Made by a program: the position numbers and the translations under genes. The notes beneath the pieces are model-generated. The model was given only the letters and a program-made list of their open reading frames with translations, was not told where the DNA came from and ran no database searches. From Lentinula raphanica (lineage: Eukaryota; Basidiomycota; Agaricomycetes; Agaricales; Omphalotaceae): DNA of 64,000 nt. Location: positions 434,001 through 498,000 of the forward strand of contig JANVFP010000028.1 in NCBI GenBank assembly GCA_027919835.1, in the 5' to 3' direction. This document shows positions 10,541 to 21,276 of the stretch, one piece after another. The first letter of the stretch is position 1; the number at the start of each line of letters is the position of its first letter.

Positions 10541-13500
10541 CACAGGATAGAGTAAAGCTTTTGTAAAAAACACTGATAAGTTATTGGGTACCTATTGCAA
10601 ATAGTTGTGATAACCCGGAGGGGGTCCCAGAAATGGCCCCAGAGGGTGGTCATGCCTGTCACCACCTGTCACAAATAGCTTATATTTACTGTTTTGGGTA
10701 ATTAATAATCATCCAGATATTAAATAAGCACATCAGGAAAAATATTCTCATCTCTAGAGTCCCCAGAGATACCCCCCAATTCCTAGGTAGTCTCAGAGTA
10801 TCTGAGTTCTTTGAGGCTTCTAAAAATTCTCTGGGTGCTTTCAGGTGCTTTCAGGTGCTTTCAGATGCTTTCAGATGCTTTCAGGATCTCTAGGATGTTT
10901 TTTGATCTTTAAAAGCTCACAAAAATCTCTGGGCAGCCTAGGAATTGGGGGGTATCTCTGGGGACTCTAGAGATGAAAATATTTTTCCTGATGCAGTACA
11001 TTTTCAAAAAAACTCGAAAATTCATCAAAATTCATAAAAAACCTAAAATGGCCTGATTAGATCAGATCAGGCTGTGTAAGCAAATGACCTCATGTGATAA
11101 AAAATGATGTAGGGCCAATGTAGGTACTAAAAATAGCTCAAAAAATTACTAAAAATGTGAAAAATATTTAGGGATGGTATAGAGCCTATTGCAGGCCCAG
11201 GCACATCAAAATTACCAAAAAAGGAAAAAATTGATGATGATCTCATCTTGTAGCAAAAAATCTGAAAAAAATCCTAAAAATAGTCAAAAATTTCAGGGGT
11301 GCCTTGTTGGCCCTGAAAATGCAAAATAAAAAAAAATACACGACAAGTGTAAAAATTTTTATCACTCCAAATCATTCCAAATCCACTATAAAGTCAGTAT
11401 ATATGATGTATATGCTATATTTAGCATTCTAGTACCTTTATTGGGCTAAAAATAGAACTTGATCTCATCTGATAGCAAAAAATTTGAAAAAATCATACAA
11501 AATACTCAAAAAATTCAGGGGTGCCTCATTGGCCCTGAAAATGCAGAATTAAAAAATTTACACAATACAATTGAAAAACAACATCACTCCAAATCATACC
11601 AAATCCACTACACAGTCAGTATATATCATGTATATGCCATTTATAGCACCCCTAGTACCCTCAATCATTTATATCACTCAAGAATCATACCAAACTGAAT
11701 AATTTGGGGAGTAAATATGTTGTACATGATATTTTTAGCACACCTAGTACCCTTGATAATTTAGAACAATTTATATTACTCAATATGTTCAGTACATTTA
11801 GCACTTATCACACCTAACACACTGAAACTCATAACAGTACTTATATGTATTATACTTAACACACTTAACAGTCAAAAAGTCGGAACAATTGTTATACTAT
11901 AACACACTCTTAACAACGAGTTTTGGGCGCTTTTGGGCGCTTATTTGGTGTTTTTGAGTCAAAATTCATTAATAGCACACTCAATAATTTTTGTGTGGGC
12001 TCTATATTGTGTAAGGATGTTGTTTATATCATATTACACTTGATACAGTTCGGAGAACTCAAGATTACAGCTTTTGGCCCGACTGGCTATATTGTGATCT
12101 TTTGTGAGATAACAGTGTTTTATGTAAATGTCAATGCATACACCCATGTTATGAAGTCAAACTGCTACTGGGTCATAAGAAGAGTCATCCTACAACCTAT
12201 TCTATGCCAATTCTATGTGATACAGCCAAGAGATCTGTAATGGGGGTCATTGAATATGGCATCTATTGTTACATGTAAGTGTAGACATCTATAGTGTACA
12301 TGAAACATGTACATGTATATCACAGAGTCCAATAGTCATAGTGAGTATCTGAACCATGTCCAGACACTTCTAGTAGACAATAGGAGTGATTCCCTTATGA
12401 ACCACCATCAGTATACTTGCATTACATGGACATATGCATTGACATTTACATAAAACACTGTTATATTTCAAAAGATCACAATATAGCCAGCCCCACAGGT
12501 TAAATTTTCGAGTTCTCTGAATTGTATCTAGAGGAATATGATATAGACAACATCCTTACACAATATAGAGCCCACACAAAAATTATTGAGTGTGCTATTA
12601 ATGAATTTCGACTCAAAAATACCCAATAAGCGCCCATAAGCGCCCAAAACTCATTGTTATGAGTGTGTTATAGTATAACAATTGTTCCGACTCTTTGACT
12701 GTTAAGTATGTTAAGCATAGTGACTGATAACACTGTTTTAAGTATTTTCATTGTCAACTGTGTTAAGTATAATACATATAAGTACTGTTATGAGTTTTAG
12801 TGTGTTAGGTGTGATAAGTGCTAAGTGTACTATAAATTGTTCTAAGTTATCAAGGGTACTAGGTGTGCTAAAAATATCATGTACAATATATTTACTCACC
12901 AAATTATCCAGTTTGGTATGATTCTTGAGTGATATAACTTAATAAGTGATTGAGGGTACTGGGGGTGCTATAAATGGCATATACATGATATATACTGACT
13001 GTGTAGTGGATTTGGTATGATTTGGAGTGATGTTGTTTTTCAATTGTATTGTGTAAATTTTTTAATTCTGCATTTTCAGGGCCAATGAGGCACCCCTGAA
13101 TTTTTTGAGTATTTTGTATGATTTTTTCAAATTTTTTGCTATCAGATGAGATCAAGTTCTATTTTTAGCCCAATAAAGGTACTAGAATGCTAAATATAGC
13201 ATATACATCATATATACTGACTTTATAGTGGATTTGGAATGATTTGGAGTGATAAAAATTTTTACACTTGTCATGTATTTTTTTTTATTTTGCATTTTCA
13301 GGGCCAACAAGGCACCCCTGAAATTTTTGACTATTTTTAGGATTTCTTTCAGATTTTTTGCTACAAGATGAGATCATCATCAATTTTTTCCTTTTTTGGT
13401 AATTTTGATGTGCCTGGGCCTGCAATAGGCTCTATACCATCCCTAAATATTTTTCACATTTTAGTAATTTTTTGAGCTATTTTTAGTACCTACATTGGCC

Positions 13501-13806
13501 CTACATCATTTTTTATCACATGAGGTCATTTGCTTACATAGCCTGATCTGATCTAATCAGGCCATTTAGGTTTTTTATGAATTTTGATGAATTTTCGAGT
13601 TTTTTTGAAAATGTACTGCTTATTTAATATCTGGATGATTATTAATTACCCAAAACAGTAAATATAAGCCATATGTGACAGGTAGTGACAGGCATGACCA
13701 CCCCCCCAGGCCATTTCCGGGACCCCCTCCGGGTTATCACAACTATTTGCAATAGGTACCCGAAAACTTATCGGTACTTTTTACAAAAGTTTTACAGTAT
13801 CAGCTG
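10541..13806 (+). mobile_element. Foldback element B (3.27 kb including a nested small element)
   Basis: It starts CACAGGATAG and ends GTATCAGCTG, and is flanked by AGATTTC on both sides (10534-10540 and 13807-13813), a 7-bp target duplication. Two arms of about 1.4 kb are inverted copies of each other around a loop of about 0.3 kb near 12.1-12.4 kb. The outermost sequence matches the ends of the other foldbacks. No transposase is encoded. It lies in an intron of KDZ-1, in the antisense direction. Confidence 0.9.
10731..10993. mobile_element. Small CATCAGG-family element nested in foldback B (263 bp)
   Basis: It has CATCAGGAAAA and TTTTTCCTGATG ends with CA duplicated on both sides (10729-10730 and 10994-10995). 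Other foldback copies read AAATAAGCAGTACATT without interruption at this point, which proves the insertion. The terminal inverted repeats extend for about 54 bp. It is closely similar to the copy at 52722-53003. Confidence 0.92.
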
Positions 13807-16084
13807 AGATTTCTATGTTGTCCTAGTGCATCGAATAATGGCTTCAGTTCACCCGAACGCCAGGAGTTCATGACTCACGTGGTAAAGGTTTTGTCTGAGC
13901 CTTGATTTGTGCTCGCCACTCACGACGCAACACATCTTCATCAACCCCACAGCGTTGAAGAACAGCGTCCGCTTCCTTCAACTTCTCGTCGCATGCCAGG
14001 ACTTTGCGACGCAGCCACAATCCAATTTTATACAGCGCTTCATCACTGCTGAAGTGGAACTGGCTGTCCAGGTTGTACATACGAACATAGTACTACAATC
14101 AGAAACAACATGTCAGCATTATCAGTAGACTACAAACATTGAGACTTACCCCAGCAACACGACCGTATGCAATGAGGTGGCTCAGTGAATGCCAAAGTCG
14201 CTCGGCACCCTCTCCGTCAGAGAGGCCAAACCCGATGCATTTACGTGGATGGTAGATCAATTGACAAGGCCATTGATGGCCAAAAGCGTGAAAGATGGAC
14301 ACCGCAAAAGTCAGACGTGTCGAGTACGGTTTGAGAAAACCCCATTTCTCGCAGCTTCGATGGAATTGACATCCGATATCATACAGAAATCGGACGCCGA
14401 CATGCGGGGGAAGGTGCTCGAATAATTTTGAAAGCAAAGCAAAGACATGGCCTTCACCAGCAGTATCAATGTTCGTGCTAAATAGAGGACGATCATGGCG
14501 ACAAAGAAGGGTCATATTTGCAGTCACGTCGAAGAAACGAGTGCTGCCTTTGATGTGAGCCTCATCGGCAGCTGTAAAGCTGGCGAGACATCTATCGAGC
14601 ACTGATTTAGGGACTCGCAGACCATCTTCGATGTGATCCTGTTCTTGCGTGTCAGTGTCCATCCTAGGTTGTTTCTTCGGAGGCCTCGTCTGCTGCTTTG
14701 AGGGCCGGACCGTGTCTACGTAGTGTTTTCATGCTTTGACGTCTGCTTCTGGGATGAAAAAACTGGTGGGATGCATTCGAGGAGGGTCACGTCCGCCTTT
14801 GGAGCTATGTTTCTGCGTGTAGCACGCATCAACGTTCACGACAACATCCTGACTTAACGATTCAAACTTAGTATAGTATTCAATGCAAGTTATCATTGTT
14901 TACACTTACCAGTCTCCCCCAAAACAGGCAGCACACCGTGCACGAAGGTATTCGGTGGGTCGAGATAGTGGCGAATGAAAGTTACTCTCCACATCGTTTG
15001 ACTGAAATGGATCGCATTCATCAGAATCTTGTCTTTGTCTCTTTCGTGACCCATTATCTTCGACTATTTCCTCTGCAGATGTTGCAGGTCCAGTGTCTGC
15101 GTCGTTTCCCAGTTCCTCAGGTGTGTTATCACAGTGAGCGCGAGGACTGAGGTGGGAGGGTGTTGAGGAAGATTCCGGGATGAGTTCCTGACGCGTCTGC
15201 TGCAGTACTGTATCGATTTGGGTGTTTACTTTGTCGTGGAGTGAGATGAACCATTGTAGAGCATTAGCGAAACGTCGTCTCAGAGGATCTTCGCCGGGGA
15301 GATGATAACCTTGAGCAGCGAGAAAGTCCAGCGCTGCGCTGCACCAAGCCGTGTAATTGGGAGCGATACGCAGGAAAAGTCGCCGAACGAAATCTAGAAC
15401 ACGTACGTCGACGGCCAGAGTTGGGTATACAGGCGAGCAAGGGAAAAAACCGCTGCGTAGGAGCTGTACCGCGGCTTTTGAGCAGTCTGAAGTCCACAGC
15501 TCAATTCGTTCGATCTCTGGGTTGTCAGATGTTAGCGTAGGCAAGAAGAACGTAGAACAAGACATACTGGAAAACCAAACGAGCCAGATCGTGAGCTTAC
15601 GGGGAGACTGACAGCACCCACAGCTATGCGTGTTGACGTCAAGACTTGCTTCCTCACGCATCGAGCGGGTTCGACGTTGCAAATCAAGGTAAGTAGGAGT
15701 GATTAGAGGTAGAATATCGTATGTCCATCGTTCCCATTGTTTGACGCGTTTGTTACGGTGTTTCGAAGGCGAAGGCAGCTCTGGAGTATCTATGATTCCA
15801 CCTTCAGGCATCGGCGGCAGTGTAATTTGGCTGTTGTCGACAGCACGTTCAAAATCATCTGGATTGACCGGACGATCACCACGTAATCCGACCTGACCAG
15901 GGAGTCGAGGAAGATTGGGATTTTGCAAGAGTGTAACGCCATTGGGGAAAATTATGCCGGCGGAATTTCCCTGTGCAGAATGCTTCCCTGTAGTAGAGGT
16001 CACTACGGGCGTGAAGCGATACAATGCAGGGGTTAATGCAGGGAGCTTCTGTCGGTTCTTCTTGATTCGTGGGCGAATGGACAT

Positions 16085-16646
16085 GGTAGAAAGAAAGAAA
16101 GAGGGAGAGGCTTAGTTTAACGTCATTTCGGACGACCACGTCCTAACAATCGAATGGAACAATAGAGCTAGCACCCACAATGAGAGCGTCAGACATGCGA
16201 TCGATGAGTCACTGAAACAATGTGTAGACATACACCGATACTACACGGCATCGAATACCAGCAACCTCTTCCAGTGATCGTGAATTCGTCGTGAAAGCAG
16301 GGGAGGGCGTAGTTTGAAGTATTTTCAGACCACCACATCAGGAGATAGACGAAGCGAGCGATATCGAGAGAAGTCCAAGCGGTGAGTTATTAAGACTGTC
16401 CTACTAGTGAATGACACCCTCCTGCTACTAGGGCGACCTCGACGACGAGCACAACAAGAAGAAAGGGATACGATTTTCCCGGTTGAGTGAGGTGAAGAGC
16501 GATGGCGGGAGGAAGCGAAACATCGACAGAAGTAAAGCCCAGTGTTGTGCCCAGTGTTGAGTATTCATATGAAGTGCATCCAATGAGTAGGGCTACGATG
16601 AGCTCAACGTTCAGCACGACAAACGATAACTTTGAAGAAGAAGTAT
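16085..16646. other. Region upstream of KDZ-1
   Basis: A diverged direct repeat of about 45 bp occurs at about 16101-16145 and 16300-16345 (GTAGTTTGAAGTATTTTCAG versus TTAGTTTAACGTCATTTCGG). A short open frame starts at ATG 16503 (MAGGSETSTEVKPSV) and runs into the hairpin element at 16647, where it soon stops. No domain is recognisable. Confidence 0.35.
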
Positions 16647-16805
16647 TGAGCTTTCCCACGCTATTCCCGCCAGGTTGACCCGAATGCCCGGAGGCAAAAG
16701 TTCGTTTTTGGATGCATTACTAATCATTTGGTCGGATGTCCCAAAACGAAGTTTTACTTCCAGACATTCGGGTCAACATAGCGGGAATAGCGTGGGAAAA
16801 GCTCA
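16647..16805. mobile_element. Hairpin-type miniature inverted-repeat element (159 bp)
   Basis: TGAGCTTTCCCACGCTATT at the left is matched by the inverted AATAGCGTGGGAAAAGCTCA at the right. The inversion continues for about 70 bp per arm (GTTGACCCGAATG near 16674 and CATTCGGGTCAAC near 16764), leaving a short loop. No clear target duplication was found. It stands 32 bp to the left of the 37.7-kb composite element. Confidence 0.7.
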
Positions 16806-16837
16806 TTTTCTCTTTTCCTTCCCAAGTCATTGTTGTT

Positions 16838-17097
16838 CAGCTGATACTGTGAAGCCTTTGTAAAAACACCCGATGAGTTATCGAGGAACGTTTGAAAATA
16901 TCTGTGATAACTCGGAGGCCCTCCGGAAATGGGACGGGGCCCCGGGCTGGGTTCATTTAAGCGCTCGTCTGGCCGGAAAGCGCCCAGGCCATCAAATGGC
17001 AGGACTTTCGGCATCACCGGCACTCTACTACTTTCTTTGCAGCACGGTTGGGGGGATCCTTTTATAAAAGAACCCGATATCTGATAATTTTGTAAAA
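16838..17097 (+). repeat. Left terminal inverted repeat of the composite element
   Basis: It pairs with 54257-54516. The outer about 85 bp (GTTATCGAGGAACGTTTG, GATAACTCGGAGGCCCTCCGG) is a diverged relative of the foldback ends. The inner part, with TTTAAGCGCTC and GCCCAGGCCATCAAA, is not found in the foldbacks. Confidence 0.85.
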
Positions 17098-17880
17098 AGT
17101 CTGGATAACAAATATGTACTAGTATTGCCAAAAAGAGAGGATGATCAATACAGTACAGCATACGCCTACTCATCCTAGCCATCAAGGTCCATAGGTGAGA
17201 TCTCTTGGCCCCCACCCTGCTCCTTATCCCTGTCCCCTTCATCCTCCTGGCCCTTGTCCTCATGCTCGTCCTCCCCTTCCGATTCCTCATCCTCCTCATC
17301 CTCCTCATCTGCATCTTCCTCCCCCATGCCGTTGTCGTCTTCCAGATCATCGGCGTCTTCATCTTGGTCTTGATCCTCTTGCTCCTTTGAAGCCTTTCTC
17401 TTCCTCCTGGAGATTTCGCGCTCCTCAGTGGCCGCTTGATCTATGCTCTGCATAAAAAGATATGACGCCCACAGTCCTCTGAATCTATCCGCGATTCTCC
17501 TTTTGACTGCAGCTTGCTTGTGGCCATAGGCGGCGGTGGCTTCTGCATGGAGAGAATCGAACTGAGGAATATTGGTTAGAGATTCCCACTGCTTCGCTTG
17601 GTACTCCAGAGAAGCGAGACAGCGCCTCATCTCCTCTTGAAGCAGCTGGATTTCCTCCTTCCAATGTCTTACCCTAGAGTATGCCTTACAGAACTCGACT
17701 CTTAGCCCTAAAATTTCTTGTCATTAGTATTTGGAACCCTGCTTAAGTGTTAACACACCGTTATAAAGGGCCTCATCAGTGGAGAGCCCTGTCTGCCCAT
17801 CTGCAGCTACCCAGATCCAAGAGACTAAGCGTCTACTTTCACCAGCACCACTGATCACTTTAGGCAACCACCAAAAGGTA

Positions 17881-18890
17881 TCATATTAGATAGGACAAGA
17901 CCTGTAAATCCCCTATCTAATATGCTAAAAATCCCCAGGATTTCCCCACCAGGATGTCCCCACAAACCGGGGACATCCCTCAAGGGATGTCCCCCTTGAC
18001 TTGGGATGTTCCTTGGTTATTGGGATGTCCCTACAGGATGTCCCTTTAAATCCATTGCAGCATATTCCCTAAACTTGGGATGTCCCCTACAGGATGTCCT
18101 AAACTTGGGATGTCCCTACAGGATGTCCCTTTAACTTGGGATGTCCCCACTGCAGGATATTCCCTAACCTTGGGATGTCCCTACAGAATGTCCCTAAACT
18201 TGGGATGTCCCTACAGGATGTCCCCACTGCAGGATATTCCCTAAACTTGGGATGTCCCCTACAGGATGTCCCTCAGCAGGATATTATTCCCTAAACTTGG
18301 GATGTCCCCTACAGGATGTCCCTCAGCAGGATATCCCTCAAACAGAATGGGATGTAACAGAATGTCCCTCACAAAAGATAGGATATAACAGAATGTTCCT
18401 TATAACATGGGATGCAACAGGATGTCCCTAAACAGGATGTCCCCAACAGGATATCCTTAAGCAGGATGTCCTTAAACACCCTAAACAGGATATCCCTTCC
18501 AGGATATCCCTTCCAGGATGTCCCTTCCAGGATGTCCCTAAACAGGATGTCCTTAAGCAGGATATCCCTTCCAGGATGTCTCTCAACAGGATGTCCTTAA
18601 ACAGGATATCCCTTCCAGGATGTCCCTTCCAGGATGTCCCTAAACAGGATGTCCCTAACAGGATGTCCCTAACAGGATACCTTAAACACCCTAAACAGGA
18701 TATCCCTTCCAGGATGTCCCTTCCAGGATGTCCCTAAACAGGATGTCCTTAAGCAGGATATCCCTTCCAGGATGTCCTTAAGCAGGATATCTCTTCCAGG
18801 ATGTCCCTAACAGGATATCCTTAAACAGGATGTCCCTAACAGGATATCCTTAAACAGGATGTCCCTAACAGGATGCCCCCTTAACTCAGA
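17881..18890 (+). repeat. Left terminal inverted repeat and GGATGTCCC subterminal array
   Basis: After about 60 bp of inverted-repeat end comes close to 1 kb of repeated AGGATGTCCC, AGGATATCCC and TTGGGATGTCCC words separated by CTAAAC, TTCC or TTAAG spacers. Short reading frames through it are repeat artefacts. Confidence 0.85.
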
Positions 18891-19050
18891 TGGAATAGCC
18901 TTTTAACATGAAATAAGACAAGGGAGGTCCCTCAGTATTGAAAGAACATATCTATTTCTTTCTTTGTCTTGAACTACTTAGTGACAACATAAAATAAAAG
19001 CTAGATACAAAATTCATCTAGTACTACTTACTGACTGCACTAAATAGAAG
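18891..19050. other. Spacer between repeat array and gene
   Basis: AT-rich, with nothing recognisable. It contains a diverged repeat of the word CTAGNT-ACTACTTA (18984-19030). Confidence 0.4.
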
Positions 19051-21276
19051 CTAAAGATGGAATTTCTCTAGGTCAATGATAGGTACAATTTCTTTACCTT
19101 TTCCTTTTGCTTTCTTCAGTGCTCTATCACTAGGAACTTTATCTTCTTCACGACCCCGCTTGACAGTGTAATCTGTCTTCAATTTAGAAGGCCCTGCTGC
19201 AGCATTTGTGCGTGGCAATGGATGGGGCAATGGACGGGGCAATGGACGGGGCAAAAGGTGATGACTCCCAGAAGCTGCTGGTGGTGCCGTAACTGCATAC
19301 TTGCACATTTCATCTGAAATAGGTCCTGTATCAGGACTGTGAGCACGAGCTGGAGCTGCCGCATAAACAGGAATAGGTGCGGCTGCAGCAGAAACTCAAC
19401 CTGGAGCAGGAGCAGGAACAGGGGCTCGACCCGGAGCAGGAGCAGGAGCAGGAGTTCGACCCGGAGCAGGAGCAGGAGTTCGACCCGGAGCAGGAGCAGG
19501 AGCTCGACCTGGAGCAGGAGCCGGAGTTCGACCCGGAGCAGGAGCAGGAGCTCGACCTGGAGCAGGAGCCGGAGCTCGACCCGGAGCAGGAACTTGACCC
19601 AGAACAAGAGCAGGAGCAGGAGCAGGAGCAGGGGCTCGACCCGGTGCAGGAGCAGGAGCAACTTGGTTGTCTGCTGTCTCTCGACCATATACAGCTTTTA
19701 TCCATGACTTGACATCACTAACCAATGTCACAGTCGTGTTGTTCACATCTACGACAACAGGGATACTCCCTTGGTCTTCAAGATCCATAGCTATCTCTTC
19801 TGAAAGCAATTGTTAGAACATATGCACAGATCTTGTGAGTGGCACAAACCTTCAGTCCAATATTCGAACTCGTACGGAATACCAGGGACAGAGTGTACAT
19901 TGTTTCCATCAGGATTGGTTGCAGCTTGATACTGTTGATCTATAATTGCCTTTCGCGGAGTGTAAATAGCTCTACACTCTGGTGCTGAGAGCTTCTTATG
20001 TTCGGTGATCTTGTGCTTTGGAAAGGGTACCCCTTCGGGCCAGTTTCGGATTCGTACGTGTTCTTTCCAAGCAAAGTCGAGGAACTGGTTCATGTTCATG
20101 TTGATTTTGGGCTCACGGTTCAAGAGTTCATCTGGTAATGGTGAATGAGTTGCGACTATGCATAACCGAGCCAGCGAGCAACTCACTGATGTCATGTTTG
20201 AAGAGTATTCGCATAACGCGCCGCTCCCAATCTTTGTGTTGTTCAGTGTCCCCTATGAGTAGCTCACTGTGCAGTTTCGCAAGACAGAGATCTACTTGTT
20301 TATTGTCCAACTCTATTACCTTGAAGATCCCCTCCATGTCAGATATTTGCGACTCCATCTTAGAACCGAATCGTTCCTTCGCCAACTTCGCAATATAGTC
20401 ACCAGCAAAAAACGCGCTGGTACTACGTCCAAAGTCATCCTGTTTAGTGTTGATTAGCCAACCAAGAAGGTGATAGCCAGACGTTTCATAAAGTCTCTCT
20501 GCCTAGGGATGGATGTAATCAGGTCAGTATAGACAATTCCGACAATAACAAGAAGACTAACCAATGTCAACACTGGACGTATCATAGCCTTGACTGTTCC
20601 TTTGATTTTCCCACTTTCTTTTGCAACCTCTATGAAATCGTTGACTTGTTCGCGGTACCAGTCGACCTCGGGTTTCATGGCGCGGCTTCTAGCTTTAGGG
20701 TCTTGCAGCTCATTGTCCGGGAGACGAGACTTGAGTGTTCTCCAGTATTCTGCTCGAAGGAACTCATTGTACTCCGTTAATTCTTCTGTGAATAAGATTA
20801 GATGGAAGGAAGAAACACTGCCACAAAATGAACTTACCGTCCGAGGTTTTCTTTACACCGCCATGCACTGCATAGTGCGCCTTGAAGGCATTGAAACGAT
20901 TGATGGCGCGGGGGCGGCTGAGTTGTTGGTCAAGATATGAGAAGCAGCTATGCATGTCTACTCCAATCTTGTTTGTGATATCTTTGATGCCTTCTTTATA
21001 CTTGGCGTGCCACTTGTCGAGTTCTGCTTTCGCTTCCTTCGTCAAACCGCCACGATGACCGTTTCGTGGCTGAGGCTGCTCATTCGGCGTATCGACTTCG
21101 GCTTCGGCTTCGTTCTTCTCTTCTTCCTCTTCCTCTTCAAGCTCCTCATCCTCTTCGAGCTCCTCATCCTCATCGAAATCCAACAATAACAGATCCACCG
21201 TTTGACTCCCTGCAGATTGCCCCTCATCACCCTGGACCTTCACCGCCGATGTCTTTGAACTTTTTCTGGGCCTATG
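19051..21276 (-). CDS. Lineage-specific transposon-associated protein, 5' end cut by foldback C
   Basis: A minus-strand spliced gene with short introns (for example one with donor GTAAGTTC just below 20838). The frame is open up to the edge of foldback C and has no in-frame ATG there, so the 5' end is missing. From the N side: an acidic stretch (DFDEDEELEEDEELEE), GGLTKEAKAELDKWHAKYKE, SRPRAINRFNAFKAHYAV, EEAKxLT-like ELTEYNEFLRAEYW, ETSGYHLLGWLIN, then VRIRNWPEGVPFPKHK and LSAPECRAIY. The C-terminus has a long Pro/Ala repeat (APAPGR units, about 19390-19650) and a basic tail. The middle motifs match a large family of uncharacterised agaricomycete proteins. I know no function for it. The bidirectional openness of the Pro/Ala repeat explains the other reading frames there. 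Confidence 0.6.

Larger units (their letters stand above)
9339..16084 (-). pseudogene. KDZ-1: KDZ-superfamily transposase with CxC1-type cysteine cluster, broken
   Basis: The gene starts at ATG 16084 (MSIRPRIKKNR) and ends at 9339. The N-terminal exon has the cysteine cluster (SCGCCQSPRKL, then about 17 codons after a short intron, SDCSKAAVQLL and FFPCSPVYPTLAVD) and ends RPTEYLRARCAACFGG. The KDZ core follows: NVDACYTQK (first Asp), YDIGCQFHRSCEKWGF (second Asp), HAFGHQWPC, and GLSDGEGAERLWHS (Glu). The C-terminal part (10508-9339) includes coiled-coil and acidic stretches. KDZ proteins are RNase H-fold transposases known mainly from fungi. Two lesions are visible. A TGA at 14729-14731 stands where KDZ-3 has Trp in the matching context. 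A 3.3-kb foldback (10541-13806) lies in the intron that follows KPLPR. No inverted ends of its own element were found. Confidence 0.85.

Noticed and set aside
11923..12240. A reading frame of about 104 codons (GAYGRLFGVFESKF) in foldbacks B, C and F, with a shorter version in D
   Set aside because: It starts with TTG, lies in the inverted arm so it is present twice in opposite directions, and is broken by a stop in D. Conservation is explained by the repeat itself.
17195..17455. Proline- and leucine-rich plus-strand frames
   Set aside because: They are the antisense of the acidic C-terminal tail of KDZ-2.
18000..18890. CRISPR-like array
   Set aside because: Repeats are short, irregularly spaced and variable, with no unique spacers of even length, in a fungal genome.
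19339..19712. Four overlapping frames on both strands around 19.4-19.7 kb
   Set aside because: Only the Pro/Ala frame fits the minus-strand gene; the others are shadows of the GGAGCAGGAGC repeat.
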